Origin: Marchantia polymorpha subsp. ruderalis
Lineage: Eukaryota; Streptophyta; Marchantiopsida; Marchantiales; Marchantiaceae
Length of the DNA: 64,000 bases
Assembly (NCBI GenBank): GCA_037833965.1
Contig: AP031353.1
Location: 12,340,501-12,404,500, forward strand
Reading direction: 5' to 3'
Shown here: positions 12,720 to 24,600 of the stretch, in pieces
How positions within the stretch are numbered: position 1 is the first letter of the stretch
How the letters are laid out: every line of letters starts with the position of its first letter
The notes under the pieces: generated by a model
Databases searched by the model: none
What the model was told of the DNA's origin: nothing
What the model saw: only the letters and a program-made list of their open reading frames with translations
Made by a program: the position numbers and the translations under genes

Positions 12720-15700
12720 AGCAAAAGATCTATGTAGTAATTGGATTGATTTTGCAGTCTAAGAGCAATAAATCTTAATGTTTAAAAATTTGATTAATTG
12801 TTCAATCAAGAGCAACAAATATATTTCTCAAAAATATTTGTAACAACATATTTTTCAAGATTTTCTTTGTTCTTATATGTAATTATTCTTTGTTAATTTA
12901 ACCTTGTTTTTGTATAAAATAATCAATATTATGAAAAAATCATTGATATTTGATTCACTTAAGAATGGTGCAGATGAAATTCAATGGATATTCCATGCTT
13001 AGAGATTAGAGTTTTTTAAACACAATCTTCATTATACCTAATTACAAATTTTGATCTTCAAATTAATTTTTAAATGAAATAAACTAACCTGATATGAAAT
13101 TAAATTTTTCATATCTCATATTTCCATTTGGCATTTTTGCTTGAAGACATATAATATAATGTTAACATGAATTTCAATTTATGAATTCATATTTTTTCTA
13201 GGATCAATTTTTTTTCAAAAACTTGTTTATGACATAAATTGATCTTTAAAAATTTCAGTATACTACAACTATGAAATGAGTCTCAAATTATTGATCTTTT
13301 CTTACTTGCATCCATGCTTGATTTTTTAAGATAAATGACATTTGTTCTTATTTATATGATTTGTTTCTTGATCAATATATTTTCTTAATGATTCACTTAT
13401 TGTTTGTGATGTATTGTATTTTATTGAATTATTCATTGAATGTAGTTTGAAAAGATAGCTAAACACGTGTAATTGAAATCATTGTATGAAAGTGTGCTAT
13501 AATTTTTTCCCAATATTTTTATCACATCTTTATCATCTTCAACATTTTGCATCACATCATAGTTAGTTTGTAAGAACACATTTTTTATTATTTTCACGCT
13601 TATATATTTTTAAAAAAATAATTTGGGATTTGATTTGATTGATATTTCACAAATAAATTCATTTTCATGAAAATGAAATCTTTTGCAATTCTTGTTTTTT
13701 TACTCTTCTAAACATCTATGTACATCTTGCACATTGTAGAAATTTTATCATTTATAATAAATCAATGATATTATACACATTAAAAAATGTCAATCTTAAT
13801 CTTTATTTTAGAAATTAGAAAGTTTTTTGATGAAACTTTATCATGTTGTTGAAAATGAAGTCAATAATGAGTATACTACGATTAAAATTGATTTTTTTTA
13901 AACAAGAATTATGTTGAAAATAATTTCCAATTGCTCCAAAATCTAATCTTGTCATCCAATTTTTTTTCTTTTGCGTAATTAAACTAAATCAAATTTCAAA
14001 CGGTTTGGATTTCAACTAATGTTGAAGATTTATTAAAATCAATAAGGATTTTAATGATAGATTGGAAATCAAATCTTTTGAGTACCTATTATAAACCAAG
14101 TACAGAAAATTGTGTAAAGTGATTTTTTTTCAACTGATGGAATAATCTTTATAGCCATCAAGCTAAATTCATCATCTTTTTTGTATACTAATGACTATTT
14201 GCATGATTTTTATCTGAAAATATGATTTTTGCTCTTGCTTTGGTCCGAAGGGTTTATGATAGTTTAGAAAAATAAAATTTTATATTTTAAATGGTTCAAT
14301 ACAACTTAAAAGCATGGAATTTATCTTCATAATAAAATTCATCTTGTCTTCACATTACTTGAAATATTTTATTTGCATATATTTATATTATTTAATTGTT
14401 TTTTTTAAATAAGAATTCATCCATCAAAATTTTTAAATAATATCTGGAAAAAATAACAATAAAAACTTTGGAATGTTTTGCATTTTTTTAATTTCAATAT
14501 GCTATTTTTTGTACAACTGAAATTATTTAAAGGTCAAATTTAAGAAAAAACTAGTCAAAATATGTGACATTAGTACTTTATTCTTGTTGTTTCTTATGCA
14601 AGCTCTTTGGGAGAATTTGTACAGAAGATTTTATGTCATTAATGTTGCTCTTTTCAAATCAAAATTTATTTTTTTTGTTTTACAAAAAATTAATGAAAGA
14701 AATTTCTTGTACAACATAGAAAAAACTAATTTCATCATTTCATTATTCATTAATATCATAATTGAAATTTGTTAGTTATCTAGGACTTACTTAATTTCTT
14801 TTCTCTCCTAATGAAATATAAATTTATTGAATTTAATTAAACATCAGGGAAAAAATCTTTATCTTTCTCTTGAGCTTGCATTGACTAAGGTGCATTTTTT
14901 ATGTCTGAACACAAAATTTGGCATCTAAATCCTTACATAATTATTCAAGAAGTACGTTCCTGCCTATGCAATCATGATCTATGGTATGTACTATCACTAT
15001 ACAATTATCCCAGTAGCTTTAAATTTATGATTCATGTGAGAAGATTCCAAATTAAATTTTCAAACTTCAAAGTTTTTTTATTAGTTTTATTTTTACATTT
15101 CCTGAATAAAGTACACCTTACAACCTTATGTTATTATTTTTACAATTGAAGATATTTTGCTCTTCACTTTTGCAGAATAGCTCACAACTTGTTTTTTAAA
15201 CTTCACTGTAAATGATCTCGTTTTAGAATTTGCACATGGTATAATATTTAGATTTGAAGCAATTCGCACAATCTCATCTTTTTACCAATTTCATCTTCCA
15301 TATTTTAATAAGGTTGGAATCATCTAATATATATTTCAAAAAACCTTTTTCTGAATGACTAGAAACTAGAAGTGATCAAAACTGGACGTCTCACTTTTAT
15401 CATTTTTTTTAACTTTTAAATTTAAAAATATCATAATTTACATTTCACAAAAACTTCTACGTGACATTTTTACTCATTTATAGTTCAGTTCTAGATGTCA
15501 TTTTGTGCCAAATTTCAAATATTTATTTATATGAAAAATAGTTCATTTTGTGCAAATTTTTTAAAGATTTATCCATATACTTCTAATATTTTAACTTGAA
15601 AACTTAGTTAATATCTTAAAATGTTATATAAAAAATTGTTGAACATAAACTAAGAAACATGTCATAGAATTTTTTTTACCTCTATCATCTATTCAGCGCT

Positions 15701-16912
15701 TCAAAATATACTTATAATAAGAAATTTACATATAGATAAAATCACTCGGATCTTAAATTAAAATAAATTCAAATTATCAGTGAATAAAATGTACAAAAAT
15801 AACCTGTATGCTTTCATAAATAATAATAATAATAATAATGCATATTTCCTTCTAGCATATTCAAATGATATCTCATTGACAAATTTTACTTAAGAAGAAA
15901 CTAGAAAGAGAACATCATCATCTTCTAGGATTGTATCATGACAACGAAATAAAAATATTCTATAATTGGACTAAATTTAACTCAAAATAAATTTAAATGT
16001 TTTTTTAACTACTCATCATGAATGTAGAAAAATGATTATTATTCTACATGTCCGAAATTTATAATCTGTCTCATAATTAATTTTTTCCATCAATCAATAT
16101 AAATAATAATAAAACTTCAAGCTTATTTTAAAAATAAATTTAAATAAATTTAATAAAATTCATTTAAAAAGTTTCATATGTACTATGATAAAATTTTATA
16201 AAATTTTCAAAGTTAATTGATTTCATAATTTTTTTTAATAAATAATATTTAATTATGTAACTTTCTTTGAAATCATGGGTAACGCTAATGTATAAAATAA
16301 AATAAAATAAAATAAAATGATGTGACACAAAGTAATTTTATTATACAGATGAAACAAAATAAATTTTGTAAAATAATAAGTAGAGAATTTTTTTCTTGTT
16401 GATAGAAACATTATACCTTATGATTGAGATCAACAAAAATTGTCTACTACAAAGTTTTAAACTTGTCACTTTATATAAAAGAAATACTAAGTTATTTATT
16501 CTTGAGTTGAATATGATGATGAAATTGATTTGATTTTGAAAGAAATAAAAAACTTATTTCTTTAAAAATCTCGAGCATATTCTTATAATAAGCTTGAGTG
16601 GAATATTGTCATGAAATATGAAATACAATTTTCAATTGAAAACCATATTTGTAAACTAGTTAAGTTACTAAGCTTTGATTCATGATAAGTAAATGTCAAA
16701 TTTAAAATATAATATAACAAATAAAGAGTGAAAAATCTACAAAGCCAAGATAATACATATAATTTTTTTTAAAAAATGTTAATTTCAATAGAAAATATAT
16801 GTTATAAAAATATTTTTTTAAATAAAATTTACATTTGTTCAATATGTAATTTAGTTATATATTAGATAGAATTAATCACAATAATATTAAAAAATACTTA
16901 GTGAAATTTTTT

Positions 16913-17105
16913 GGGAGTGGCTAGTTATTCCTCACTTCTAGCTAATTAGCCCTCACCCTACTCTACACTCTTCTGTGATTGATTGATGCAAGGTTATAAG
17001 ATGAAGCGTTGCTACTTTTAAAATAGACTATTTTTCTTGAGTTGGCAAATTTTCTTTCTTTCTCTTCGACGTCAAAGTTGTCTACGTGGCAGACGCCACG
17101 TCAAA
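16913..17105 (+). repeat. Left terminal inverted repeat of the 885-bp element
   Basis: Imperfect inverted copy of 17600-17797. Matches are strongest over the outer 80 bases (CTAATTAGCCCT, TCTTCTGTGATTG) and again around GACGTCAAAG and GTCAAAGTCGCCTCC. Confidence 0.65.
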
Positions 17106-17599
17106 GTCGCCTCCATGGCTCAATTTTCGGAAAGATCTGAACTTGGTAGAAGTTCTTAGAAGCAATTGTGCTTCTAAGATGACTCTGCTTTGAAACGACG
17201 ATATCAAAGTACGCAACTGCGACCGTGAAGTAAGATTACGAACATGAAGTAGGCAACGATCTGTTGGAGGCATCATTAAAGTCTGATCAACATTTTTTTG
17301 GCATGGATGCAAGCATTGAGCATGATTAATCGATGGTCTAGTCTTTCATAGAGTATGAGAATGGAATGAGAATTGATCCGACGAATGATCTTTAAAATTG
17401 TGTAGCCTCAATTCTTTCTTTGCTTTCAACCTCAACTCGAAAGTAATGTAAACTTTATAAAAAAAATTGGTAATAAATAGACAGACATTGACATCTGAGT
17501 AAGACTATACATTATAAGTTGATTCGGTCTGAAGAGGATTGATATGTGGATGATCATGATAATTTGAGTGTTTTCATGCCCAATCATTCTTGCACGTTG

Positions 17600-17797
17600 A
17601 GTTGAAAGTGGAATTGGCAGACACCACGGAGGCGACTTTGACATAGAGGAGTAAGAAAAAAAACCGCCAACTTAGGAAGAACACCATATATTAGAAGTAA
17701 CAATGTTATCATATAACCGTGCATTGACCAATCACAGAAGAGCGTATAGTAGGATAAGGGCTAATTAGCCAAAAGTGAGGTATAACTAGTTGCTCTC
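17600..17797 (-). repeat. Right terminal inverted repeat of the 885-bp element
   Basis: Reverse-complement partner of the left end. It contains GGAGGCGACTTTGAC, CAATCACAGAAGA and AGGGCTAATTAGCC in inverted order. The pairing defines the element's outer limits. Confidence 0.65.
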
Positions 17798-19697
17798 ATT
17801 CTTTTTAAACATGAGATAATCAATTAGGTTAAAAAATTTAGGTGAAAAATTATTGATTTGTAAGTATTTAAAATTATTTTACGCACAAAATAAACTCATC
17901 TATAATATGATGCAACGTTTGAGTATATTATGAAAACACAAATTCTTTGATAAAAAATGTTAGTTTTATTTAGAAATTTGATAAATGGAATATTTTTATT
18001 CATCAATTTATAATTTCATGTGAATATCATGTTCAATTTACAAAAAAAAGATTGACGTTGATGGATGAATATCAATGAAAAAATGCATTTAAAATAAAAA
18101 TTTGATATGTGTAGTCTCATATGAATCGTTTGTCTTCCATATCTTATAATATTTATCCAAGATAATATTATTTTTGAATGTTCACATAGAATGCTTTAAT
18201 CAATTCAACAATGGTTTATTTGAGATGACAATTCAGAAAATTATTTTTGAATCGTCAAAAAGATGATTGAATATTAAAGTTTAAATGTATTTGAAAAAAA
18301 AAGAGCTATGATGACTAAAAGTCAAGTTTATTCAAAATGTGATTAACAAGTTGCAAAAAAAGCAACGTAAAACACATAAAAGATTTTAACATAAATCAAA
18401 CATAACACATTTTGAAGTAATTTCAATTTCATCCTTAACTATTTAAGTATTATTAATAATTTTGATATAGCTCAATCTATAGTTAAAATGACTTGATTCA
18501 TGTAATATAAAAAAAATGCATCAATAAACTTCAAAGTTAATTTTCATACAAGATAAGAGTACATATATTATGATATTTAATTTGATGATTTATTGTACAA
18601 TGTCAAAAGTTTCTTAGTCTACATTGATGTTGACTATGGACAAAATCTAAAAATAAATAAATCTACAATTGAATTTTCATGTATACTTGGAGATATATGC
18701 AGATGAAAATCTACACAAATCAAATATGCTAGATATTCTTTTTCAATGCTAAATTTTGATTCAATTTTTTATTTTTGTCCAGATGAACAAATGTTTGATT
18801 TTCAAAGTTAAATTTATGCTATAGGATAATGAAAAGTTGTGTGCATTTGTTGTTTTGCATTAGAATTAACATTTTTCTTGTTAGATATAATACTAATAGA
18901 TTAAAGTCAAATTTTAAAAAAAATTAAAAAAATATATAAATGTACATAGAAATTTGATCTTGTGTTTGATACATAATTATACAATGTCATAATATTGATA
19001 TTTAATGTAAATGATAATTTCAACAATATTCTCCCGTGGATAAATCTACAACTAGATTTGTGTTTACACTTGAAGATGTAAGCATAGGTTGATAATCTAA
19101 GTTAGTTCATTTCAGATGTTAAGTCTAGAGAGAAAAATGAATATTGATTATCAAAATTTGACATCAAGATGAAATGTATATTCATGTTACAATGAAAGTG
19201 CTTTAGTTGCAGTCATGAATAAGATAAACCTAAAAAAACGTATAAACATCAAATTTTGATTTTTTACATGTTATTCTAAATAAAATAATTGAGCTAGTGA
19301 AAATTGATGATAAAATCAATACAATTGATGACTTACATTATTTTTTGGTAAAAGAAATTTAAACATTAATGAAAAAAATTGCAGATTTTGCATATACATA
19401 CAAGTAGATAACAACTATGTTACTATTTATATATATATAACATATAAATGATAGTATGAATTCTTTGTGACAATTTATTCTGTGTATGTTGTGGATATAG
19501 TCTTGTTGAGACAAATTACGCCTTTTTTTTTGGCCAATTCTTTGAAATGTGAATATCAATCTTGAGCTAAATCCTGTAACAAACTTATAAAAAATTTGTT
19601 TTATATGAATCTCAAGAAGTCAAATTCTTTTTAGCAAATTTTTGATAGTTTAGTTTTTGATAGTTACAACATTTGATTTATTTATGCTCTGAAGAAT

Positions 19698-19761
19698 TTT
19701 TTTCAGCATAGCAATATATATATATATATATATATATATATTGCTTGCTATGCTGAAAAAA
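19698..19761. repeat. Cruciform-prone palindrome with a TA microsatellite core
   Basis: TTTTTTCAGCATAGCAA at the left is mirrored by TTGCTATGCTGAAAAAA at the right, with a run of TA dinucleotides (about 19714-19740) between. The right arm has an extra TTGC duplication. Such structures arise from decayed foldback elements or from palindromic AT repeats; nothing indicates function. Confidence 0.8.
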
Positions 19762-21886
19762 TGATGGAATGATTTCAACATATGTCATAAATCATTTGGT
19801 ATTTATAATTATGTTCATTTCTTGACTAGTTATAATATACAAGCTTAATTCTCATTATCCTCTGCATTCTGCATATACTTGTACTTCTTTCTTTCGTTTT
19901 ATTTTACTTATCTATTTCTCCCCGTTTCCATTCTTCTAGGCTTTCTTTACCTTCATTTCCTTGTTTAGGTAAATAATGAAATAATAAAACCAACATGAAG
20001 CAGTACAAGGTAAGGAACAATGAAAAAAGTAATTCTATTGGCTAGTATTATGCGTTGTCGGGTTGGTCACTAGGCAATATTGGAAAAAATTGGTATTGTT
20101 TGGACTTGCCTCGCAAGTTTTACCTTATGATTTGTTGTATTATTTTTTCCATCTTTTACCAAATTAAAAACCATTCATCGGCTGAAATCGCCATTTAACC
20201 ATGTCATATTCAGGCTTTTGAGATTCGCCAGCTTGATTAGGTGGTGGAAGTAAGTGGGACTGATTGAGAATGCGTCACATTGTTGGGGTGGCAATATCCA
20301 ACATACTATTATGAAAGGCACTGATTATCTACTGTCTCAAATACAGTAGGAACTGATGCAAATCTGACAATGAACTTTTCTGCAATGTTGTGAAGTACTC
20401 GTATCAAACAACAACAAGAAATACACTGACTCTCTGGTGACTCAAATGGAGTACGAACTCGAGGAACAAAACATTCCTTCCATACTGATTCCTACCATAT
20501 CGAGCAAACAGAAGACAATCCCAGATTTTAATCCTAGCCATTTGGGAAGAAGAAAATCAGGCAAAGTTGACAATGGCCTTTATTTCGAATTTTGTAGAAT
20601 GTGCATATTTATACAAGCGCTCGACGAGGAAATTACTTGAAAACAAGTTCAAACATTGCGTTTACTCCTGTCTGTGAGCTACGATGATAAGACAAGCAGG
20701 CTTGATCCTGAACGCTCTATTTCTGCTCTCATCTAAGACAGACACGAGTTCATGACCCGTATACGTGGCGGAAGACTACAGAAAAAAAAACAGAAAGAGG
20801 TATGAACTAATAAGCGCAACGATGCTTGACCTTCGTTATCTGGCACAATATTTACAAATCAATCGGCTGACGTGGCCATGCAACAAAACCGTGTATGGGT
20901 AACACCTGGCTATCTCAAGTCCCTTCTCAGGCCATGATACTCTACTCTGTCAAGTTTTAGTTTTTCCCTACGTTATGACAATAAAATAACTGTAAAAACT
21001 TCAATGTCTGTAGAGCCACGTTGGTTTCACCAATTTTCGTTAACTTAATGCACGTTATAACTGAACTGGACAAACGAGAGCTAGCCGAAGGCATGCAGTT
21101 CATGTACAGTACTATTTTTCACTTAAAAAACGACAAAAATCACAAAGCATTGCAGATCGGCATATAATGGCAAAACTGCTATTATCTGCCGATAAAATCA
21201 CGGATACCTTAACATTCAGCTGAAGCATAAACAAGATGCTTAGGACTCGAACTCCCCAGTTTGTCGAAACGTTGTAAAAGGACTCCATCATCCAACATGA
21301 AGCTAGTTTAATAAACAATGAACCTAAACTAATACAGCGTAAACAAACCTCGCATGCAACCCACTCCTCACACACGCGATTTGGATGGCAAGATGTTTCC
21401 GGAGCGTGACCTTAGCCTGGAAAACATTCAAAACGTTTTTCTCAATTTTGCTCTAGGTCTGCACGCTGAGAATCACAAGAAAAAGTTACGCATAACCTAG
21501 AGTACTTTTTATCGCTGAGTAGAATTGGAAATACAAAAGCGTCATTCCACTCGGCCTTGTGTATCGACACTGTAAGAGCCAGAGCCCTTGATTTGCCTAA
21601 CATGGAAAAATTACTCCGAGCAGCAGCGTGTCACTGTGCTCAGCTCTTCATTCACCTTCTAGAGAAATGTGTAAAGATCTCAATCTCCTAAACCTTAGCT
21701 ACAGCGATATTTTTTACACAGTTTAGAGATGATACAGCACCCACGTAGACAGACATGGCTTCAACTCTTCTCTCTAAATCGGGAATGCAAACCTATCATC
21801 CCTTCAATTTTTTTCCTATCCTAAACAAATGAGCCTTTCAACTAAGATTGAATACTAAATAGTAAATCCATTGTACCCAGCTACTG
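19762..21886. other. Intergenic, no recognised gene
   Basis: Composition returns towards moderate AT from about 20.2 kb. Open frames at 20437-20640 (+) and 21112-21375 (-) are short and unfamiliar. The end near 21.8 kb probably contains the 3' UTR of the minus-strand MSS4-like gene. Confidence 0.4.
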
Positions 21887-22414
21887 TCATTTCCATTTGC
21901 CTTGGTAGAGCGGAGCCTCTTGTAAGGACTTGATCTTCAAACGATACCTTTGCCCTCTGGGGACAGCTTGCGAGGGGCCCAAACCTGTATCTCCAACTCT
22001 TTTGGGCATGTCGTAGTATATATAGCCAACCAGTGTGTTGCATAGTGCACACCGAAGTCTTGTTCGTTTCCGTTGGATTCCCCAAGAATCCAAAGAGTCG
22101 AAGAAGGGAAAGCACCTGTTCTCATGTTGTTGACGAAACTTGCTCATATCTATCTCCATGAACGACAATGTTCCTCGATTCCCCGCTTGAAAGTAGGTGT
22201 CGTGAGGATACAACATATTAGAGCTCACATTCAAATAGACTCCACACTGCCTACAACTGCACACGTCCAACAACGTTTTGTTAGCGGCGAAGTTAAGGAC
22301 CCATAAAGATTCAATAATTCATTCCATAAATATGCAGCATGTCAATTTCCTTGAGTGATTTTGAGCGAATTGCGTTGAATGCCTCTATTCCTTCTTCAAT
22401 TCGACTCTTCCGTT
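21887..22414 (-). CDS. MSS4-like zinc-binding protein ('peptide methionine sulfoxide reductase family'), 3' exons
   Basis: The last exon reads from about 22256 to the stop at 21887. It shows CRQCG (Cys-X2-Cys), PHDTYFQAGNRGTLSF, the block WGIQRKRTRLRC with RCALCN (second Cys-X2-Cys), LVGYIYYD, GLGPSQAVPRGQRYR and a terminal KIKSLQ. I recognise these as a small plant-wide family often labelled peptide methionine sulfoxide reductase or MSS4-like. The two Cys pairs would hold a structural zinc. A probable upstream exon starts at 22414 after a good acceptor (TTCCTAACAG) and reads RKSRIEEGIEAFNAIRSK, helical and coiled-coil-like. Odd point: no GT donor is visible before the in-frame TGA, so the junction to the last exon is unresolved (a GC donor or a broken gene). 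The first exon and start codon were not found. Biochemical activity of the family is unknown to me. Confidence 0.7.
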
Positions 22415-24600
22415 CTGTTAGGAATGAATGTCGCAAAACCGAAGGAAAGAGATTGAAGAATAATAGTCAAAAGATACTGAAAATGAATGCAGAACAGTGA
22501 AGGCACTTTTTTTCTTGTGACTAATATTTGCAGATATGGAACTTCATTGCGACTGAAGAGACTACCTCAAGACACGGCAGAAATGCGGTAATGTATCTAG
22601 AGCAAAGCTAAAATTGACATAGTCTTAGCAAACAAGCATTAGGACTGTAAGGCAAAATTTGCAATAACTCTTGCTTTCGAGGCTTCTTATGATTCTTCTC
22701 GAAAGCATCACGGTTCATCATCGAGCAGTGAGTGAGTCATGTCAAATCAGAGTGATTTATGTAGACTTAGAATCAAATCACATACTTTCACTTGAAAAAA
22801 TAAACACCTCTAGGAGTTCTGCAGGAATATCGACAGGTAATTAATCTGCTAGACTTGTATTGCCAGGTTTGAATCTAAAAAGTGAAATCATCAGAAATGT
22901 GTACGAGACAGTTCTGTGGTGCGAAAGACTTCGAGTAATTTCAGGAGACTATGTTCATCTACCGATGTTTAAGCAACAATGATATTCATTACTACAACTC
23001 GTGCGGATGGCCGCACAGGGACTTCGATCTGAGAAGACGAAAACCCAGATCGAGTTGTAGTGATGTTAATTCTCCTGGACCTTTTGGTTTTCTAATCGGA
23101 CATTACAGGCAAACTATTGAAGAGAGGAGAGTATCACTGACCAGTACGTGGCGTCCGCCATTAGTATCGAATCTGAGAATCCGCCAAACCTCCTAGAAGC
23201 TGTAGCAGAACGCAGCTAAAATGCAAAACAGCTCCAGCCAGACAAGATCGATGATCTTCAGAACGATAGGAACTATTCTTCGTTGCCGGACGGTCCCGAA
23301 TTCATATGCAGGTCCGTGTTAAAGTCTCGGACAGAGAGTCACGCGGTCCAAAAATCCATATCAGACCATCAGCCCCCCAGCACCCCAGCACACCCGTGCT
23401 TAAATTTCCCCACGCAGAACTCGTACAAACCGCCGACGAAAGTGAAGCGGAAAATGTACCGTGCGCATCAAGATGAAGGACTGAAATCCAAGGGATCAGA
23501 ACACCAGAACGTCGGACTAAAGTCCAGGGGATCAGAGCGTGGTGCGGTTACCTTCTTGCAGGCCGCGAGCAAGCAAAAGGGATACCGAAATTTTTACAGT
23601 TGAACAAACTATTCTCCTCGCTGGAAGTCCAGAACAATAGTATTCACTGCAGCCTCCTGTCGTGCCAAAGTGAGAGAAAGAAGCCAGGCCGAGGAATAAT
23701 TCTCCAGAGCAAGCAAACCGGAATTAATTCTCCCCACTACTCTATAAGCTTTCTGCGTCTTCATCAGACACCATACTCCTGAAATTAGTGTGATCCTTCA
23801 TCCCCTCTCCAGAATATATCAAACGAGAAGTGCGTACGTCCTGTGCCGAGTGCGAAATCTACCACCGTGTTATACTCTAGAACCGATCCTCTGCGAGACT
23901 AAGAATCCCTTCGTCGACGATGAACGAGACTCGGGCCCAGAAGAAGTTACTTTCATCTGACTGCCGAAGGTCTTTCGAGAGACGAAGGCAGGGGAAGGAT
24001 TCTTCAAGAAGCTAGTCAGACGGCGCCAGCCAGCCAGTCAGCCTGCCGCTGCCAGGTGGTGAGAACAGAAGATCGCAGCGGTCCTCCTCCTCCTCCTCTT
24101 GGCCAAGATGCTGCGCTAGCCAGAGATAGAGAGGAACGCAGAGTGCGCATCCATCCGCGGGCAGCAGGGATGGATGCTTCCCCTCATACCACTGGTCGGG
24201 CTGGGGTAGTTCGGCCTTGTGCACCCACACACACAGGGAATGAATGGAGTGCAGGGGAGCGAGAGAAGGCGAGAGAGAGATGGAGAGAAAGAGAGAGAGA
24301 GGGGAGGGAGGAAGAGGAGACGAGAGAGAGGAGAAGTGGAGAGAGGGAGAGCTTGTTGGAGGATTCCCAAGAGCATCAAAATGCGCCTGATATAGGGCGG
24401 TGTCAGGCAAACCCGGGCTCTGCAAAGAAGATGATTGGGGGACTCATGACTGCAGGACACCGCTGGGATTTACTGCGATCAGTAAGTGCACCTGTTTTGT
24501 TTCGACTGCTCTCTCGCCTAAAGTAAGGTGCGCTGCACTGCAAGTCCACGCTGTCTGGCAATTCGCACCAGTTCGATCCCACTCCGTTTGTCTGGAGTGC
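22415..24600. other. Probable 5' portion of the MSS4-like gene plus GA-rich region; exons unresolved
   Basis: Two minus-strand stretches have exon-like features, but I cannot link them: after an acceptor near 22821 (ATTCCTGCAG), and a frame reading DAFEKNHKKPRKQELL near 22650-22710. At 23473-23543 a repeat of about 42 bp occurs twice (GGACTGAAATCCAAGGGATC and GGACTAAAGTCCAGGGGATC). A GA-rich microsatellite lies at about 24243-24352 on the plus strand, pyrimidine-rich on the minus strand as in many 5' UTRs. An 11-bp inverted repeat, ACTACAACTCG/CGAGTTGTAGT, lies at about 22992-23063. Confidence 0.35.
24243..24352. repeat. GA-rich microsatellite-like tract
   Basis: An imperfect run of GAGA and GGAGAG units. 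The open frames crossing it on both strands (24012-24526) consist of low-complexity Arg/Glu or Leu/Ser and are treated as artefacts. It could form the pyrimidine-rich leader of a minus-strand transcript. Confidence 0.7.

Larger units (their letters stand above)
16913..17797. mobile_element. 885-bp element with long terminal inverted repeats (MULE/MITE-like)
   Basis: The left end GGGAGTGGCTAGTTATTCC pairs with the reverse complement of the right end, GAGAGCAACTAGTTATACC. The similarity continues inward for roughly 190 bp, including CTAATTAGCCCT, CTCTTCTGTGATTG, GAGTTGGC and GTCAAAGTCGCCTCC. The interior is clearly less AT-rich than the flanks and has no long reading frame. Long inverted repeats starting with G-rich GAGA-like sequence are typical of Mutator-like non-autonomous elements. 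The flanks (GAAATTTTTT and ATTCTTTTTA) hint at a decayed 9-10 bp target duplication, but this is not clean. Confidence 0.75.
7701..19690. other. Very AT-rich gene desert (about 12 kb)
   Basis: A long stretch dominated by A and T runs, with stop codons in every frame. The only open frames over 60 codons are a few low-complexity ones (such as 14584-14775 and 14901-15149). I see no family, RNA gene or splice-supported exon. Simple repeats include an AAT run near 15820-15840 and AAAAT repeats near 16292-16318. Two elements with inverted termini are inserted and are listed separately; they stand out by higher GC. Confidence 0.7.

Noticed and set aside
24012..24526. Arg/Glu-rich and Leu/Ser-rich frames on both strands
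   Set aside because: They are translations of a GA microsatellite.
24565..24600. tRNA gene suggested by a GTTCGATCCCACTCCG stretch
   Set aside because: No matching acceptor, D or anticodon stems could be found around it.
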